Assembly (NCBI GenBank): GCA_963722665.1
Contig: CAVRNW010000013.1
Coordinates: 62,001-126,000 of the forward strand
Length of the DNA stretch: 64,000 nucleotides
Reading direction: 5' to 3'
Origin: Site-B1 sp963722665
GTDB taxonomy: Bacteria; Bacteroidota; Bacteroidia; Flavobacteriales; Flavobacteriaceae
The notes beneath the pieces were generated by a model, which was given only the letters and a program-made list of their open reading frames with translations, was not told where the DNA came from and did not search any database. Below, piece by piece: positions 27,440 to 35,751 of the stretch. Position numbers and translations under genes: made by a program. The first letter of the stretch is position 1. Each line of letters begins with the position of its first letter.

Positions 27440-27526
27440 TTATCTGAAGCGTCTTTTAGTATTCCAATTATAACTATTGCTGTTTGGCAGTTTACTTGTG
27501 ATTTGATTGTTGTTTAAAGTTCTCAT
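27440..27526 (-). CDS. 28-residue basic peptide, upstream copy of a tandem pair
   Basis: The frame starts MRTLNNNQITSK, has a middle LPNSNSYN, and ends WNTKRRFR followed by TAA. The invariant parts in both copies are MRTL, NQ, TSK, PNSNSY and WNTKRRFR. The same leader CAATCAAAAAAC lies 8 bases before the start codon. The 290 bases further right (27527-27816) hold no other gene that I can support; they are AT-rich and should contain the promoters for this pair and for the plus-strand hydroxylase. Confidence 0.6.
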   Translation of the reverse strand: MRTLNNNQITSKLPNSNSYNWNTKRRFR

Positions 27527-27816
27527 GTTTTTGTGTTTTTTGATTGTTTTGTATTATATAGACGAGGCAGAAATTAAAATGTTACAGTACTATGCATTAC
27601 ATAATAGTAATTTAATAAAACTTTAACAGATAGATAGAGGAGAAGGATTAATTCAGAAATGAAAATTGAATGAAATTGTAACTAGAATGAATAAGAAAAA
27701 TTTATTTCTTTATAAGATTATATTACGAGTAGATTACAAATTATAATGATACATTAGTTATTTTTGAGAATCAAAGAAAAACTAATTGTTGATTAACTTA
27801 TCAAATTAATCAGATA

Positions 27817-28689
27817 ATGGAAAAATATTTTTACGCTTTTATCGATTCATTCGTAGGAACCTTGAACTGGACATGGAATTCCATTATTCTTGATGTGCCA
27901 TGGTATGCTAATTATTTCTGGGGATTAATAAGCATTTCTTTGATAGTTTGGTTTCTGGAGATTCTTTTTCCCTGGAGAAAGGAGCAATCTATTTTCCGAA
28001 AAGATTTTTGGCTTGATGTATTCTACATGTTCTTCAACTTTTTCATTTTTGCAATCGTTATTAGTGGGGTTTATAAACTTCTGGAAGTAATGTTTATCGA
28101 CATTGGTATTGCTGCAAAATCTTTATCTATCATAGATATTTCAAAATTTTCTATGTGGAGCCAACTACTCATCTTCTTTATTATATTGGATTTTGTACAA
28201 TGGCTAACACATGTGGTATTGCACAGATATAATTTTCTTTGGCGTTTTCATAAAGTGCATCATTCAGTCAAGGAAATGGGATTTGCAGCACATTTGCGCT
28301 ATCATTGGATGGAAAACATTTTTTATAAACCATTAAAAGTGTTTGCTGTTATGCTGCTTGGTGGATTTGAACCGGAACAGGCTTATATTGTCCATTTTAT
28401 TGCCATTACAATTGGACATTTAAATCACTCAAATATTAAATTAACCTATGGACCTCTTAAATATGTGTTCAACAATCCTGTCATGCATTTATACCATCAT
28501 GCATATGCTTTACCTAAAGACAGCAAAGGCGTTAATTTTGGAATAAGTTTAAGTGTTTGGGATTATATCTTTAAGACAAATTACATCCCTGAGGATGGTG
28601 GAAAGATCAAGTTAGGCTATGAAGATGATACAAATATGCCTAAGAGCTTTTTTGGTCAGTTATTTTATGGATTCTCTTCTAAGGACTAA
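27817..28689 (+). CDS. Sterol desaturase / fatty-acid hydroxylase family membrane enzyme
   Basis: The 290-residue integral membrane protein has about five hydrophobic segments. It carries the clustered histidines that bind the di-iron centre of this superfamily: HVVLHRYNFLWRFHKVHH (HxxxH ... HxxHH) near residues 134-151, HLRYH soon after, HLNHSN near 206, and HLYHHAY near 224. Such enzymes hydroxylate or desaturate lipids such as fatty acids, sterols or carotenoids at the membrane with O2. The substrate is not identifiable. It appears to be a single gene. Confidence 0.88.
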   Translation: MEKYFYAFIDSFVGTLNWTWNSIILDVPWYANYFWGLISISLIVWFLEILFPWRKEQSIFRKDFWLDVFYMFFNFFIFAIVISGVYKLLEVMFIDIGIAAKSLSIIDISKFSMWSQLLIFFIILDFVQWLTHVVLHRYNFLWRFHKVHHSVKEMGFAAHLRYHWMENIFYKPLKVFAVMLLGGFEPEQAYIVHFIAITIGHLNHSNIKLTYGPLKYVFNNPVMHLYHHAYALPKDSKGVNFGISLSVWDYIFKTNYIPEDGGKIKLGYEDDTNMPKSFFGQLFYGFSSKD

Positions 28690-28818
28690 AATAGTTCCCC
28701 TAATTTATAATCTAATTCACTTTTGGCACTTTTGTTGATACTTAGCAACTAGAAACTGAGTCATAAGTTTTAATTCAACTTTAACTAACATTTAAAGAGA
28801 ATTATAAAACTTAACCTT

Positions 28819-28826
28819 TATTTTTG
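28819..28826 (+). promoter_or_regulatory. Candidate -7 element (TATTTTTG)
   Basis: TATTTTTG fits TAnnTTTG, 20 bases before the GTG start at 28847, and so supports that unusual start codon. A clear -33 TTG box was not found. Confidence 0.4.
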
Positions 28827-28846
28827 ATTGCTTTAAATTCTATCAA

Positions 28847-29509
28847 GTGAGATCAAATCTTTCATTATTATATTTCTTTTTATCGGTAATTAGTCTTTCT
28901 GCACAGATTTCAGATAAACCAATTCAATCAACGCCTGTTCCGGCAGTAGAGTCAGATAAAAACGCTGAAGTCATTAAAGACGGGTCACAACTGACGATTG
29001 ACAAGAAAGATCAGTCCTTAGCACTACCTGTTAAAAAGTATACAGATGATTTTAACTTAAACAATAGAGACTCTAAAGGCTTTACAATGATACAGGATAG
29101 CGATTTAATAGATCCGGGAGTCATATATGAGGAGAAATGGGCTAAAAAAGAAAAAGAAAGCAGGACGGCTTTTCAAGGTGACCAGTTTCTGGGGCAATTT
29201 GATACCAAATCAGTCTTTGTACATGTTCTTTACAGAGATCATGAATATCCGGATGGCGACCGTATCAGGGTCTATCTTAATGATGATGTTATCAGGCCTA
29301 GTGTTCTTCTGACACAAAGCTATAACGGATTTAAACTTGATTTAAAAGAAGGGATCAATAAAATAGATTTTCAAGCATTGAATCAGGGAGAATCAGGTCC
29401 AAATACTGCTGAATTTCAGGTTTATGACGATAAAGAAAACTTGGTATCTTCAAACCGATGGAATCTTTCTACGGGTTCTATTGCCACAATTATTGTGGTA
29501 AAAGATTAG
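28847..29509 (+). CDS. Secreted protein of unknown function
   Basis: The 220-residue product starts with GTG and a signal peptide (MRSNLSLLYFFLSVISLSAQ). The C-terminal 100 residues form a beta-rich module (VFVHVLYRDHEYPDGDRIRV, LNDDVIRPSVLL, YNGFKLDLKEGINKIDFQAL) that resembles an Ig- or C2-like sandwich. No catalytic motif is recognised. It ends just before the 3' end of the convergent MscS gene, with only 9 bases between, and no terminator hairpin is evident. Confidence 0.65.
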   Translation: MRSNLSLLYFFLSVISLSAQISDKPIQSTPVPAVESDKNAEVIKDGSQLTIDKKDQSLALPVKKYTDDFNLNNRDSKGFTMIQDSDLIDPGVIYEEKWAKKEKESRTAFQGDQFLGQFDTKSVFVHVLYRDHEYPDGDRIRVYLNDDVIRPSVLLTQSYNGFKLDLKEGINKIDFQALNQGESGPNTAEFQVYDDKENLVSSNRWNLSTGSIATIIVVKD

Positions 29510-29518
29510 GACTTATTT

Positions 29519-30775
29519 TCAAACAGAGCTTAAGGTTCTAAAACTTGAATGATTAGGCAGTTCAAACAACTCAAGATCAAAATACTTAACCGATGCTAAA
29601 AGGTGATCAAAGATATCTGCCATAATATATTCGTAATTAGCCCAACGTTTATCGACACTAAAGGCATAAATTTCAATTGGCAGACCTTGAGTTGTTGGTG
29701 CCAAATGCCTTACCATAATAGTCATATCTTTGTTAATACTTGAAAGCTGATTGATATAGGCATCTACATATTTTCTAAAAACACCAACATTGGTTAAATT
29801 TCTGCCATTCAACAATAACTCTTTATTAATGTTCTTAGACGAATTATACTTTTCAATGTCATTCTGCTTCGATTCAAGATATGATGTAATTAATTCAATC
29901 TTTTTTAATTTATCTACCTCATCTTTAGAAAGATACTTTATACTATCTAACTTAATAATTAAAGCCCGTTTAATACGTCTTCCATCAGAGTCTGTCATTC
30001 CTCTCCAGTTTTTGAAACTATCAGAAATAAGAGCATAAGTTGGAATAGTTGTTATGGTTTTATCAAAATTCTGAACTTTAACAGTTGCCAGATTGATCTC
30101 AATTACATCTCCGTCTGCTCCATATTTTTCAAAAGTGATCCAATCACCAATGCGTACCATATCATTAATTGAAACCTGAATGCTGGCCACAAATCCCAGG
30201 ATAGTGTCCTTAAATATTAAGATTGTTACCGCAGAAGCTGCTCCAAATGCCGTTAGGAACTTCCAGACAGGTGTTCCGGTTATTACAGCAAATGCAAAGA
30301 TAAAACCGCTTACCCAGGCAAATATCATAAATACCTGCATATAACTATCAATTGGTTTATCCTTAAATCGTGGTAAGGTTTTCAGGTAATCCCTTAACGT
30401 ATATAAAAAACTTCTTACTATCCACAGAGTCAAAATAACAGCATAAACTTCCATAGCCTTAAGAATAAAATTCTCGAAGACCGGAAAGTCTATAAAAACA
30501 TAAGGAATAATTGCAATTACAATTAACAATGGAATAATATGGGCAACATTCTTAGAAACCTTATTGGTAACCATAAGATCGTCGAAATTGGATTCTGAGC
30601 GTTCGGCAAAAGTGCTAAACAGAGTCAACAAGATCTTTCTGACAATTAGATCAACAATAAAGATCACTATAAGAAGTGCAATCAACAAGGCCAGCATGTT
30701 TAAGTATTTAGCTAAAACCTCCGAAAGCCCTAATGAAATTAAATAATCGTATAGTCTATGAACAATTTGTTCCAT
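29519..30775 (-). CDS. Mechanosensitive channel, MscS family (YbdG-like)
   Basis: The 418-residue protein has about five N-terminal transmembrane helices (residues 15-190). The pore-lining and beta-domain region includes 'LTAFGAASAVTILIFKDTILGFVASIQVSINDMVRIGDWI', and a cytoplasmic alpha/beta domain extends to the C-terminus. The 'GDWITFEKYGADGDVIEI' segment and 'TTIPTYALISDSFKNWRGM' are typical of the YbdG/MscK-like branch. It would release solutes on membrane tension. It is a single gene, convergent with the secreted protein. Confidence 0.9.
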   Translation of the reverse strand: MEQIVHRLYDYLISLGLSEVLAKYLNMLALLIALLIVIFIVDLIVRKILLTLFSTFAERSESNFDDLMVTNKVSKNVAHIIPLLIVIAIIPYVFIDFPVFENFILKAMEVYAVILTLWIVRSFLYTLRDYLKTLPRFKDKPIDSYMQVFMIFAWVSGFIFAFAVITGTPVWKFLTAFGAASAVTILIFKDTILGFVASIQVSINDMVRIGDWITFEKYGADGDVIEINLATVKVQNFDKTITTIPTYALISDSFKNWRGMTDSDGRRIKRALIIKLDSIKYLSKDEVDKLKKIELITSYLESKQNDIEKYNSSKNINKELLLNGRNLTNVGVFRKYVDAYINQLSSINKDMTIMVRHLAPTTQGLPIEIYAFSVDKRWANYEYIMADIFDHLLASVKYFDLELFELPNHSSFRTLSSV

Positions 30776-30827
30776 ACTCTAAATTTTAGTTGACAAAATT
30801 ACTTTGATTTTTACAATTAATCTATAA

Positions 30828-31439
30828 TTAAATCTTAAAGTCCTCAGTATTTAGGGATCTAACTTCACCAACTTTAAGGTCACCAAGTTTTATATTGCCT
30901 ATTCTAACTCTAATAAGCCTTAATGTAGGAAATCCAAAAGCCGCTGTCATTTTTCGTACCTGCCTGAACTTACCCTCAGTCAAGGTTACAGATATCCAAG
31001 AGGTTGGACCATGTCTGTCATCTCTTATTTTTTTGCTTCGCTCTGGAAAATCAGGAATTTTTGATAATTTTTTAACTTCACATCGATTGGTAACATATTT
31101 AATCCCTTTAAATCCAATTTCAACACCTTGTTGCATTTTAATTATAACATCATCAGTAATATCGCCATTGACCTGAGCGTAGTATTCTTTTTCTATGTTA
31201 TGACCGGTTATTAGGGCACTTAACTTACCATCTGTACTTAGTAATAATAAGCCTTCCGAATTTTCATCCAATCTGCCAATTGCCATAGAATTTTCAGGGA
31301 AGGAGTGAAGCTCACCAAGAAATCGTTTTTTACGTTCATCCTTAGAGTTACTTATAAATTGGCTCAAATAGCCAAAAGGTTTATAAAGCATGAAATGCTG
31401 ATGTGTTGTATCTGGTATGTCTTCTGAAATTTTGCACAT
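30828..31439 (-). CDS. RNA pseudouridine synthase, RsuA/RluE family
   Basis: The enzyme isomerises a uridine in rRNA. The body has the RsuA-family motifs YKPFGYLSQF, the catalytic-Asp stretch GRLDENSEGLLLL, and the C-terminal KFRQVRKMTAAFGFPTLRLIR block. There is no S4 domain, as in RluE. An in-frame start at 31493 would add a hydrophobic 18-residue leader unlike this family. I therefore prefer the ATG at 31439 (MCKISEDIPDTTHQHFMLYK), with 31391 (MLYKPFG) as another option. It is transcribed away from the ars operon. Confidence 0.85.
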   Translation of the reverse strand: MCKISEDIPDTTHQHFMLYKPFGYLSQFISNSKDERKKRFLGELHSFPENSMAIGRLDENSEGLLLLSTDGKLSALITGHNIEKEYYAQVNGDITDDVIIKMQQGVEIGFKGIKYVTNRCEVKKLSKIPDFPERSKKIRDDRHGPTSWISVTLTEGKFRQVRKMTAAFGFPTLRLIRVRIGNIKLGDLKVGEVRSLNTEDFKI

Positions 31440-31518
31440 AATTAAGAAGGCGCAAATTACAATTATTAGCGTAAAAATTTTCAAATATGACAAAAATCAT
31501 ATCGTAATCATCATATCA

Positions 31519-31534
31519 ATCGTTTATTTGCGAT
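31519..31534 (+). promoter_or_regulatory. Candidate ArsR operator
   Basis: ATCG-TTTATTTG-CGAT is an inverted repeat with 4-base arms and an 8-base centre that also looks like a -7 box, ending six bases before the arsR start codon. Self-regulated ArsR genes often have the operator here. Confidence 0.35.
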
Positions 31535-31539
31535 AAGCA

Positions 31540-31845
31540 ATGAAACGAAGTTTAGAAAATATCGATTATAAAGAGAACACAGAGGATTTAGCTCGATTAG
31601 CTAAAGCTCTTGGCCATCCAACACGTATAGCCATATTAAAGCATCTTGATAATCAATCATGTTGTTTTACCGGTGATCTGGTAGATGTATTTCCTTTAGC
31701 ACAATCAACAATTTCTCAACATTTAAAGGAATTAAAAAATGCTGGCTTAATTCAAGGTGAATTAAAACCACCAAAAATAAAGTATTGTATCAATAAAGAA
31801 AACTGGACAAAAGCCAAAGCGCTTTTTGCCAACTTTTTTGATTAA
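31540..31845 (+). CDS. arsR: ArsR/SmtB-family metalloregulator
   Basis: The 101-residue winged-helix repressor has the recognition helix stretch AQSTISQHLKELKNAGLI. The paired cysteines in LDNQSCCFTGDLV stand at the place where ArsR proteins bind As(III) or Sb(III). Metalloid binding releases it from DNA and turns on the downstream genes. It is the first gene of a five-gene operon of thioredoxin-like protein, permease, ArsF-like and ArsG-like proteins. The likely operator is at 31519-31534. Confidence 0.9.
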   Translation: MKRSLENIDYKENTEDLARLAKALGHPTRIAILKHLDNQSCCFTGDLVDVFPLAQSTISQHLKELKNAGLIQGELKPPKIKYCINKENWTKAKALFANFFD

Positions 31846-31867
31846 AGCTAAAACCCATTCATATATA

Positions 31868-32155
31868 ATGAAAAAAAAGATTCAAATTTTAGGTACAGGT
31901 TGTCCAAAATGTAAAACAATGGCTAGCATTGTACAAGATGTAGTTACAGAAAATAACATTGATGCTACTATAGAAAAGGTAGAAGACATCATGGAAATCA
32001 TGAAATACGATGTAATGACAACACCTGCCTTGGTTATAGATAATGTCATAACTATTAAAGGCAGAGTACCTTCTAAAACTGAAGTACTGGAATTATTGCA
32101 AACTAATGAAAATAAGGAGGATACAGCCAGTAATTCAGGTCGCTGCTGTTCTTAA
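31868..32155 (+). CDS. Thioredoxin-fold protein with CxxC (small redox disulfide protein; ArsE position)
   Basis: The 95-residue protein begins MKKKIQILGTGCPKCKTMAS, the 'small redox-active disulfide protein 2' pattern with TGCPKCK active site, and contains the cis-Pro region TTPALVIDN. The C-terminal tail SGRCCS adds two cysteines that may help bind metalloids. The ATG at 31868 avoids overlap with arsR and gives the family start. The position between arsR and a permease is standard for ars-type operons. A role in reducing a metalloid or delivering it to the permease is likely. Confidence 0.85.
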   Translation: MKKKIQILGTGCPKCKTMASIVQDVVTENNIDATIEKVEDIMEIMKYDVMTTPALVIDNVITIKGRVPSKTEVLELLQTNENKEDTASNSGRCCS

Positions 32156-32172
32156 TTTGATACTACACAACT

Positions 32173-33150
32173 ATGTTCGATTGGTTGCAGGATATTGCAG
32201 ATTGGTTAGTTTTTGATGTATTTAGAATGACTCCGGAAAGTCATTTAGCTGAAGCATTGAACTTCTTTTTGTACGATACAGTTAAAATTCTGCTGTTACT
32301 TTTTGCAATTATCTTTTTAATGGGAATTGTAAACAGTTATTTCCCAATAGATCGCGTTCGTAATTACCTTTCCAGAAATAAACTCTATGGATTGGAATAC
32401 CTTATGGCAAGTGTTTTCGGAGTCGTAACACCCTTTTGCTCGTGTTCGTCAGTTCCTTTGTTTATTGGCTTTGTTCGAGGAGGAATTCCCCTTGGGGTAA
32501 CATTTGCCTTTTTAGTGACATCTCCTTTAGTTAACGAAGTTGCCATTGGTTTGTTTGTTGGTTTATTCGGATTAAAAACTACTATTATTTATGTGTTAAG
32601 TGGGGTGTTATTAGGGACGGTGTCTGGAATTATTTTACAAAAACTGAATTTAGAAAGCCTCTTAACACCTTGGGTAAAAGAAGTATTGGCGAATGCACAA
32701 CGCGAACAGGATATTTTTCAACTAGAGCATCAAACATTTAAACAACGCCTGCCAGTAATCTGGAATGAAGTAATTACCATTTTAAAAGGAGTCGTTCCTT
32801 ATGTTATTATTGGTATTGCAATTGGCGGACTCATGCATGGTTACATTCCGGAAGGTTTCTTTGAACAGTATATGAACAAGGACAATCTATTCGCAGTGCC
32901 AATAGCTACTATAATTGCGGTACCAATGTACTCGAACGCAGCTGGAATTTTACCTATTGTTCAGGTATTGGTTGCAAAAGGAATTCCTTTGGGAACAGCA
33001 ATCGCTTTTATGATGGGAGTTATCGGATTGTCATTACCTGAAGCAATGCTTCTTAAAAAAGTCATGACCTTTAAACTAATCGGAATATTCTTCGGAGTTG
33101 TTACACTGTGTATCATCATCTCTGGGTATCTATTTAATATAATCTTATAA
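32173..33150 (+). CDS. Membrane permease, ArsP/YraQ (DUF318) family
   Basis: The 325-residue protein has about eight transmembrane segments and the family motif TPFCSCSSVPLFIGFVRGG near residue 85, with the cysteines that ArsP proteins use to bind trivalent organoarsenicals. Mid-sequence 'TSPLVNEVAIGLFVGLFGL' and PMYSNAAGILPIVQVLVAKG near residue 255 complete the pattern. It would export a metal or methylated/aryl arsenical across the inner membrane. It sits between the thioredoxin-like and ArsF-like genes. It is NCBI-style 'permease' or ArsP; substrate identity is an inference from context. Confidence 0.85.
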   Translation: MFDWLQDIADWLVFDVFRMTPESHLAEALNFFLYDTVKILLLLFAIIFLMGIVNSYFPIDRVRNYLSRNKLYGLEYLMASVFGVVTPFCSCSSVPLFIGFVRGGIPLGVTFAFLVTSPLVNEVAIGLFVGLFGLKTTIIYVLSGVLLGTVSGIILQKLNLESLLTPWVKEVLANAQREQDIFQLEHQTFKQRLPVIWNEVITILKGVVPYVIIGIAIGGLMHGYIPEGFFEQYMNKDNLFAVPIATIIAVPMYSNAAGILPIVQVLVAKGIPLGTAIAFMMGVIGLSLPEAMLLKKVMTFKLIGIFFGVVTLCIIISGYLFNIIL

Positions 33151-33161
33151 ATCTTAAAAAA

Positions 33162-33599
33162 ATGAAACAGTTCAGTCTCTTATCATCGTTATTAATTAGT
33201 CTTATTCTATTCTCTTGCACAGGAAAAGCACAGAACAGAACATCAGACACAAAAGTGGAAGCAAAAACCATTCAGGTGTACGATTTTCATACTACTAACA
33301 GATGCATAACCTGCAAAGCTATTGAAGCCAACACAAAATATACCTTAGACACTTATTTTGCTGAAGAATTAAAAAATGGAACCATTACGTTTCAAGTTGT
33401 AAATATTGATGATGATGAAAACTATGAATTGGCCAAAAAATTCAAAGCCTCGGGAACATCTTTATTTTTAAATGTAATAGGAAGCGAAAAGGAAAAACAG
33501 ATAGACTTAACAGCTTTTGCATTTACCTATGGTAAAAAGCAGGAAGACTTTTCGAATCGACTAAAAAATAAATTAGAAAAACAATTGGAAAAGCTTTAA
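33162..33599 (+). CDS. ArsF-like thioredoxin-domain protein
   Basis: The 145-residue protein has an N-terminal hydrophobic signal with lipobox-like LFSC (Cys about 18). A thioredoxin-like domain carries the pair in HTTNRCITCKAIE and the later 'TSLFLNVIG' strand. Family resemblance is to the protein annotated in databases as nitrophenyl compound nitroreductase subunit ArsF. The stop codon TAA directly abuts the start of the ArsG-like gene, showing tight coupling. It probably reduces or accepts an arsenical on the periplasmic side; this is inference from family and location. Confidence 0.75.
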   Translation: MKQFSLLSSLLISLILFSCTGKAQNRTSDTKVEAKTIQVYDFHTTNRCITCKAIEANTKYTLDTYFAEELKNGTITFQVVNIDDDENYELAKKFKASGTSLFLNVIGSEKEKQIDLTAFAFTYGKKQEDFSNRLKNKLEKQLEKL

Positions 33600-34310
33600 A
33601 TGGAATTCCTTCAATCGCTTCTAGAAAATAATTCCATTCCCTTAATCTCTGCATTTCTATTGGGACTCATGACAGCGATAAGCCCTTGTCCTTTGGCAAC
33701 CAATATTACTGCAACTGCTTTTATATCGAAAAATATCACCAGTAAAAGAAAAGTATTTTTAAGCGGAATCGTTTATTCTTTAGGTAGAGCTTTCAGTTAT
33801 ACAGCTATTGGTTTAGTTCTATTTTTTGGAGCCAGTAAATTCCATATCGCTTTATTTTTTAACCAGAATGGAGAAAAGTTTTTAGGTCCATTGCTTATTG
33901 TACTAGGATTGATCATGCTTAATGTAATAAGAATACAATTCTTAAATAAGTTTAATTTTACTGAAAGATTATCAGAGAAACTTAAAAATAAAGGACTATT
34001 AGGTTCATTTTTAATAGGTGTCGTATTTGCATTGGCTTTTTGTCCTTATAGTGGAGCTCTGTTTTTTGGTATGCTCATACCAATGACTATATCGAGCGCA
34101 AATGGATTGTATCTACCAATCATTTTTGCCTTTGGTACAGGATTACCGGTAATACTTTTTACTTATTTATTGGCATTTACAGCTGGTAAAGTTGGTGTAT
34201 TCTATAACCGGATAACGAAAATAGAAAAGGTAATGCGTAATATTGCAGGAGTTGTGTTTGTAATAACCGGCTTATACTATGTAGCCATTTTTAGTGGATT
34301 GATCAATTAA
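33600..34310 (+). CDS. ArsG-like efflux permease (DsbD/CcdA transmembrane type)
   Basis: The 236-residue membrane protein has about six transmembrane helices and the two cysteine motifs of the DsbD/CcdA fold: AISPCPLATNITATAF near residue 27 and AFCPYSGALFFGM near residue 143. Databases call this relation 'aromatic aminobenzylarsenical efflux permease ArsG'. It would carry reducing power or extrude an aryl arsenical together with the ArsF-like protein. It is the last gene of the ars operon. A 20-base tandem repeat begins within its stop codon. Confidence 0.78.
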   Translation: MEFLQSLLENNSIPLISAFLLGLMTAISPCPLATNITATAFISKNITSKRKVFLSGIVYSLGRAFSYTAIGLVLFFGASKFHIALFFNQNGEKFLGPLLIVLGLIMLNVIRIQFLNKFNFTERLSEKLKNKGLLGSFLIGVVFALAFCPYSGALFFGMLIPMTISSANGLYLPIIFAFGTGLPVILFTYLLAFTAGKVGVFYNRITKIEKVMRNIAGVVFVITGLYYVAIFSGLIN

Positions 34311-34347
34311 ATAGAATTGTTATAGCATAAATAGAATTGTTATAGCA
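34308..34347 (+). repeat. Perfect 20-bp tandem duplication over the arsG stop codon
   Basis: TAAATAGAATTGTTATAGCA occurs twice head to tail (34308-34327, 34328-34347). The first copy includes the TAA stop. It looks like a replication-slippage duplication. Confidence 0.85.
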
Positions 34348-34452
34348 GTGCAGGAAATACCAACAAATCCTTGATTATTTTGCTTTTAAAATGCTGAATC
34401 TATCGGTGAGTATTAGGAGAATCTGTTGAATGGAATTTTACAAAAAATTACC

Positions 34453-34488
34453 ATTCATCGAAAACATGGTATGTCATTCATCGAAAAC
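34453..34488 (+). promoter_or_regulatory. Direct repeat ATTCATCGAAAAC, possible operator
   Basis: ATTCATCGAAAAC is present at 34453-34465 and 34476-34488, a 23-base period (about two helical turns), in the interval before the barrel gene. A third copy, GTTCATCGAAAAC, lies at 35417-35429 after that gene. Two spaced direct repeats fit binding sites of LytTR-type or dimeric response regulators. The regulator is not identified. Confidence 0.4.
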
Positions 34489-34561
34489 TTGACTTATCAT
34501 TAAATCCTAAAAAGATTGAGTTCACCGTATATTTACTACAACCCCAAAATCTAATGTTTAT

Positions 34562-35256
34562 ATGCAGCGACTTAAGTCTACTTATGTTATGCTTTTTTTA
34601 GCTACTATTCAATTTTTAAATGCTCAAACAAATCGGATTCAGGCTTTGCTTTAGGACTCAATACAGGTTATAACCGAGGATTTGCAGTTCAATTGAATGC
34701 GACAGCCTTACAACCTTTACAAAGTTTACCAATACAAATTCGGTTTGGGATTGGTTACAATAAACTGGATGCGGGAAATTCTGCTGACTCAAGACGAATA
34801 TTTATTAACAACGCTACAAATGGTGTTCCGGAAGAAAAAGCTAAGTCTTTTGATTACAGATTCGATTTTTTATGGTCAAGTAACTTGTTCGAACTTGAGG
34901 ATGCCTATTGGGTATTAGGCCCGCGATATTCCAGTTATACAGCAAATTTCAAATATATAGGTGGTAATGAAGATTTTGACGTAACCAGTAAACAGTTTGG
35001 AGTTGGTTTAGGAGCAGAAAGTTATTTTCCTATAAGTGCAAAAATTAATTTAGTTGCGGCAGCAGGTCTGGACTATTTTTTTAACAATACTTTACAAGGC
35101 CATGATACAAGTTATAGCCCTGATAATGATAATGTGAATCCAAGAAACGACAATCAAAATAACGATGTGCAATTCACATATAGTGATGCCAATGATGCAG
35201 TAAATCAACCTAATTTTATGCCTAGGGTTTTATTAGGTATACAATTAAAATTATAA
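34562..35256 (+). CDS. Outer-membrane beta-barrel protein, one frameshift
   Basis: The first frame from 34562 encodes a signal peptide (MQRLKSTYVMLFLATIQF then LNAQ) and breaks near 34630-34640 in a short A run. The second frame continues SDSGFALGLNTGYNRGF and then a barrel (IQIRFGIGYNKLDAG, YWVLGPRYSSYTANFKY, GVGLGAESYFPISAKINL) ending in VLLGIQLKL. Adding one A gives AQTKSDSG. The two parts together form a barrel of about 230 residues with no missing piece. It is a porin-like or OmpW-like surface protein of unknown substrate. A terminator follows. Confidence 0.7.
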
Positions 35257-35350
35257 AAATGATGAATTGAAAAAGCTATTCATAAAGTGTAGGTTTATAG
35301 TATTGAGGATCTGAGCGGGTTAATACCTAAATTTCTGTGAACTTACACCT

Positions 35351-35381
35351 AAAAGCAGGTAGTTTCTACCTGCTTTTTTTT
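35351..35381 (+). terminator. Terminator downstream of the barrel gene
   Basis: The stem AAAAGCAGGTAG / CTACCTGCTTTT with a three-base loop is followed by eight T, about 95 bases after the stop codon at 35256. Confidence 0.85.
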
Positions 35382-35607
35382 GTATAATATTTAAAATATC
35401 TAAATAAATGGATGCAGTTCATCGAAAACAGGTATATCTTAACATCTGAAATAACTTTAAAATCGTAAATAAAATATTACTATGTGATTTATGTTACATA
35501 TGATAAATGTCATGAAATATTATAGAATCTATGATTAATTTAGCCCCAGATAAGTATTCATAGCTAACTGACATATTTATTGATTAATAGCAATTAGAAA
35601 TCCTCAA

Positions 35608-35656
35608 GAAAGACTGTAAAGAGTTGATAGAAATATTATCTTTTTTTACAGTCTTT
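35608..35656. repeat. Long-loop inverted repeat in the intergenic region
   Basis: AAAGACTGTAAA (35609-35620) and TTTACAGTCTTT (35645-35656) are exact reverse complements, with a 24-base loop and seven T before the second arm. This could be a terminator or the fold of a small RNA. No gene uses it directly. Confidence 0.5.
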
Positions 35657-35751
35657 TCATTTCTTCAAAAAATTAAAAATTCAATCATGACGAATATCAT
35701 TGCATGACCTGTTAATTTTTTTTATTTTCTTACCTTAAAAACTGCGCAGCC

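Larger units (their letters stand above)
35257..35751. other. Non-coding interval of about 495 bases
   Basis: I see no gene here. It holds the terminator at 35351-35381, a single GTTCATCGAAAAC repeat at 35417-35429, and an inverted repeat at 35608-35656. The rest is AT-rich without conserved motifs that I can name. Confidence 0.6.

Noticed and set aside
34308..34347. Start of a CRISPR array or insertion-element target duplication
   Set aside because: There are only two adjacent copies without spacers, and no transposase or inverted ends are near. Slippage is simpler.
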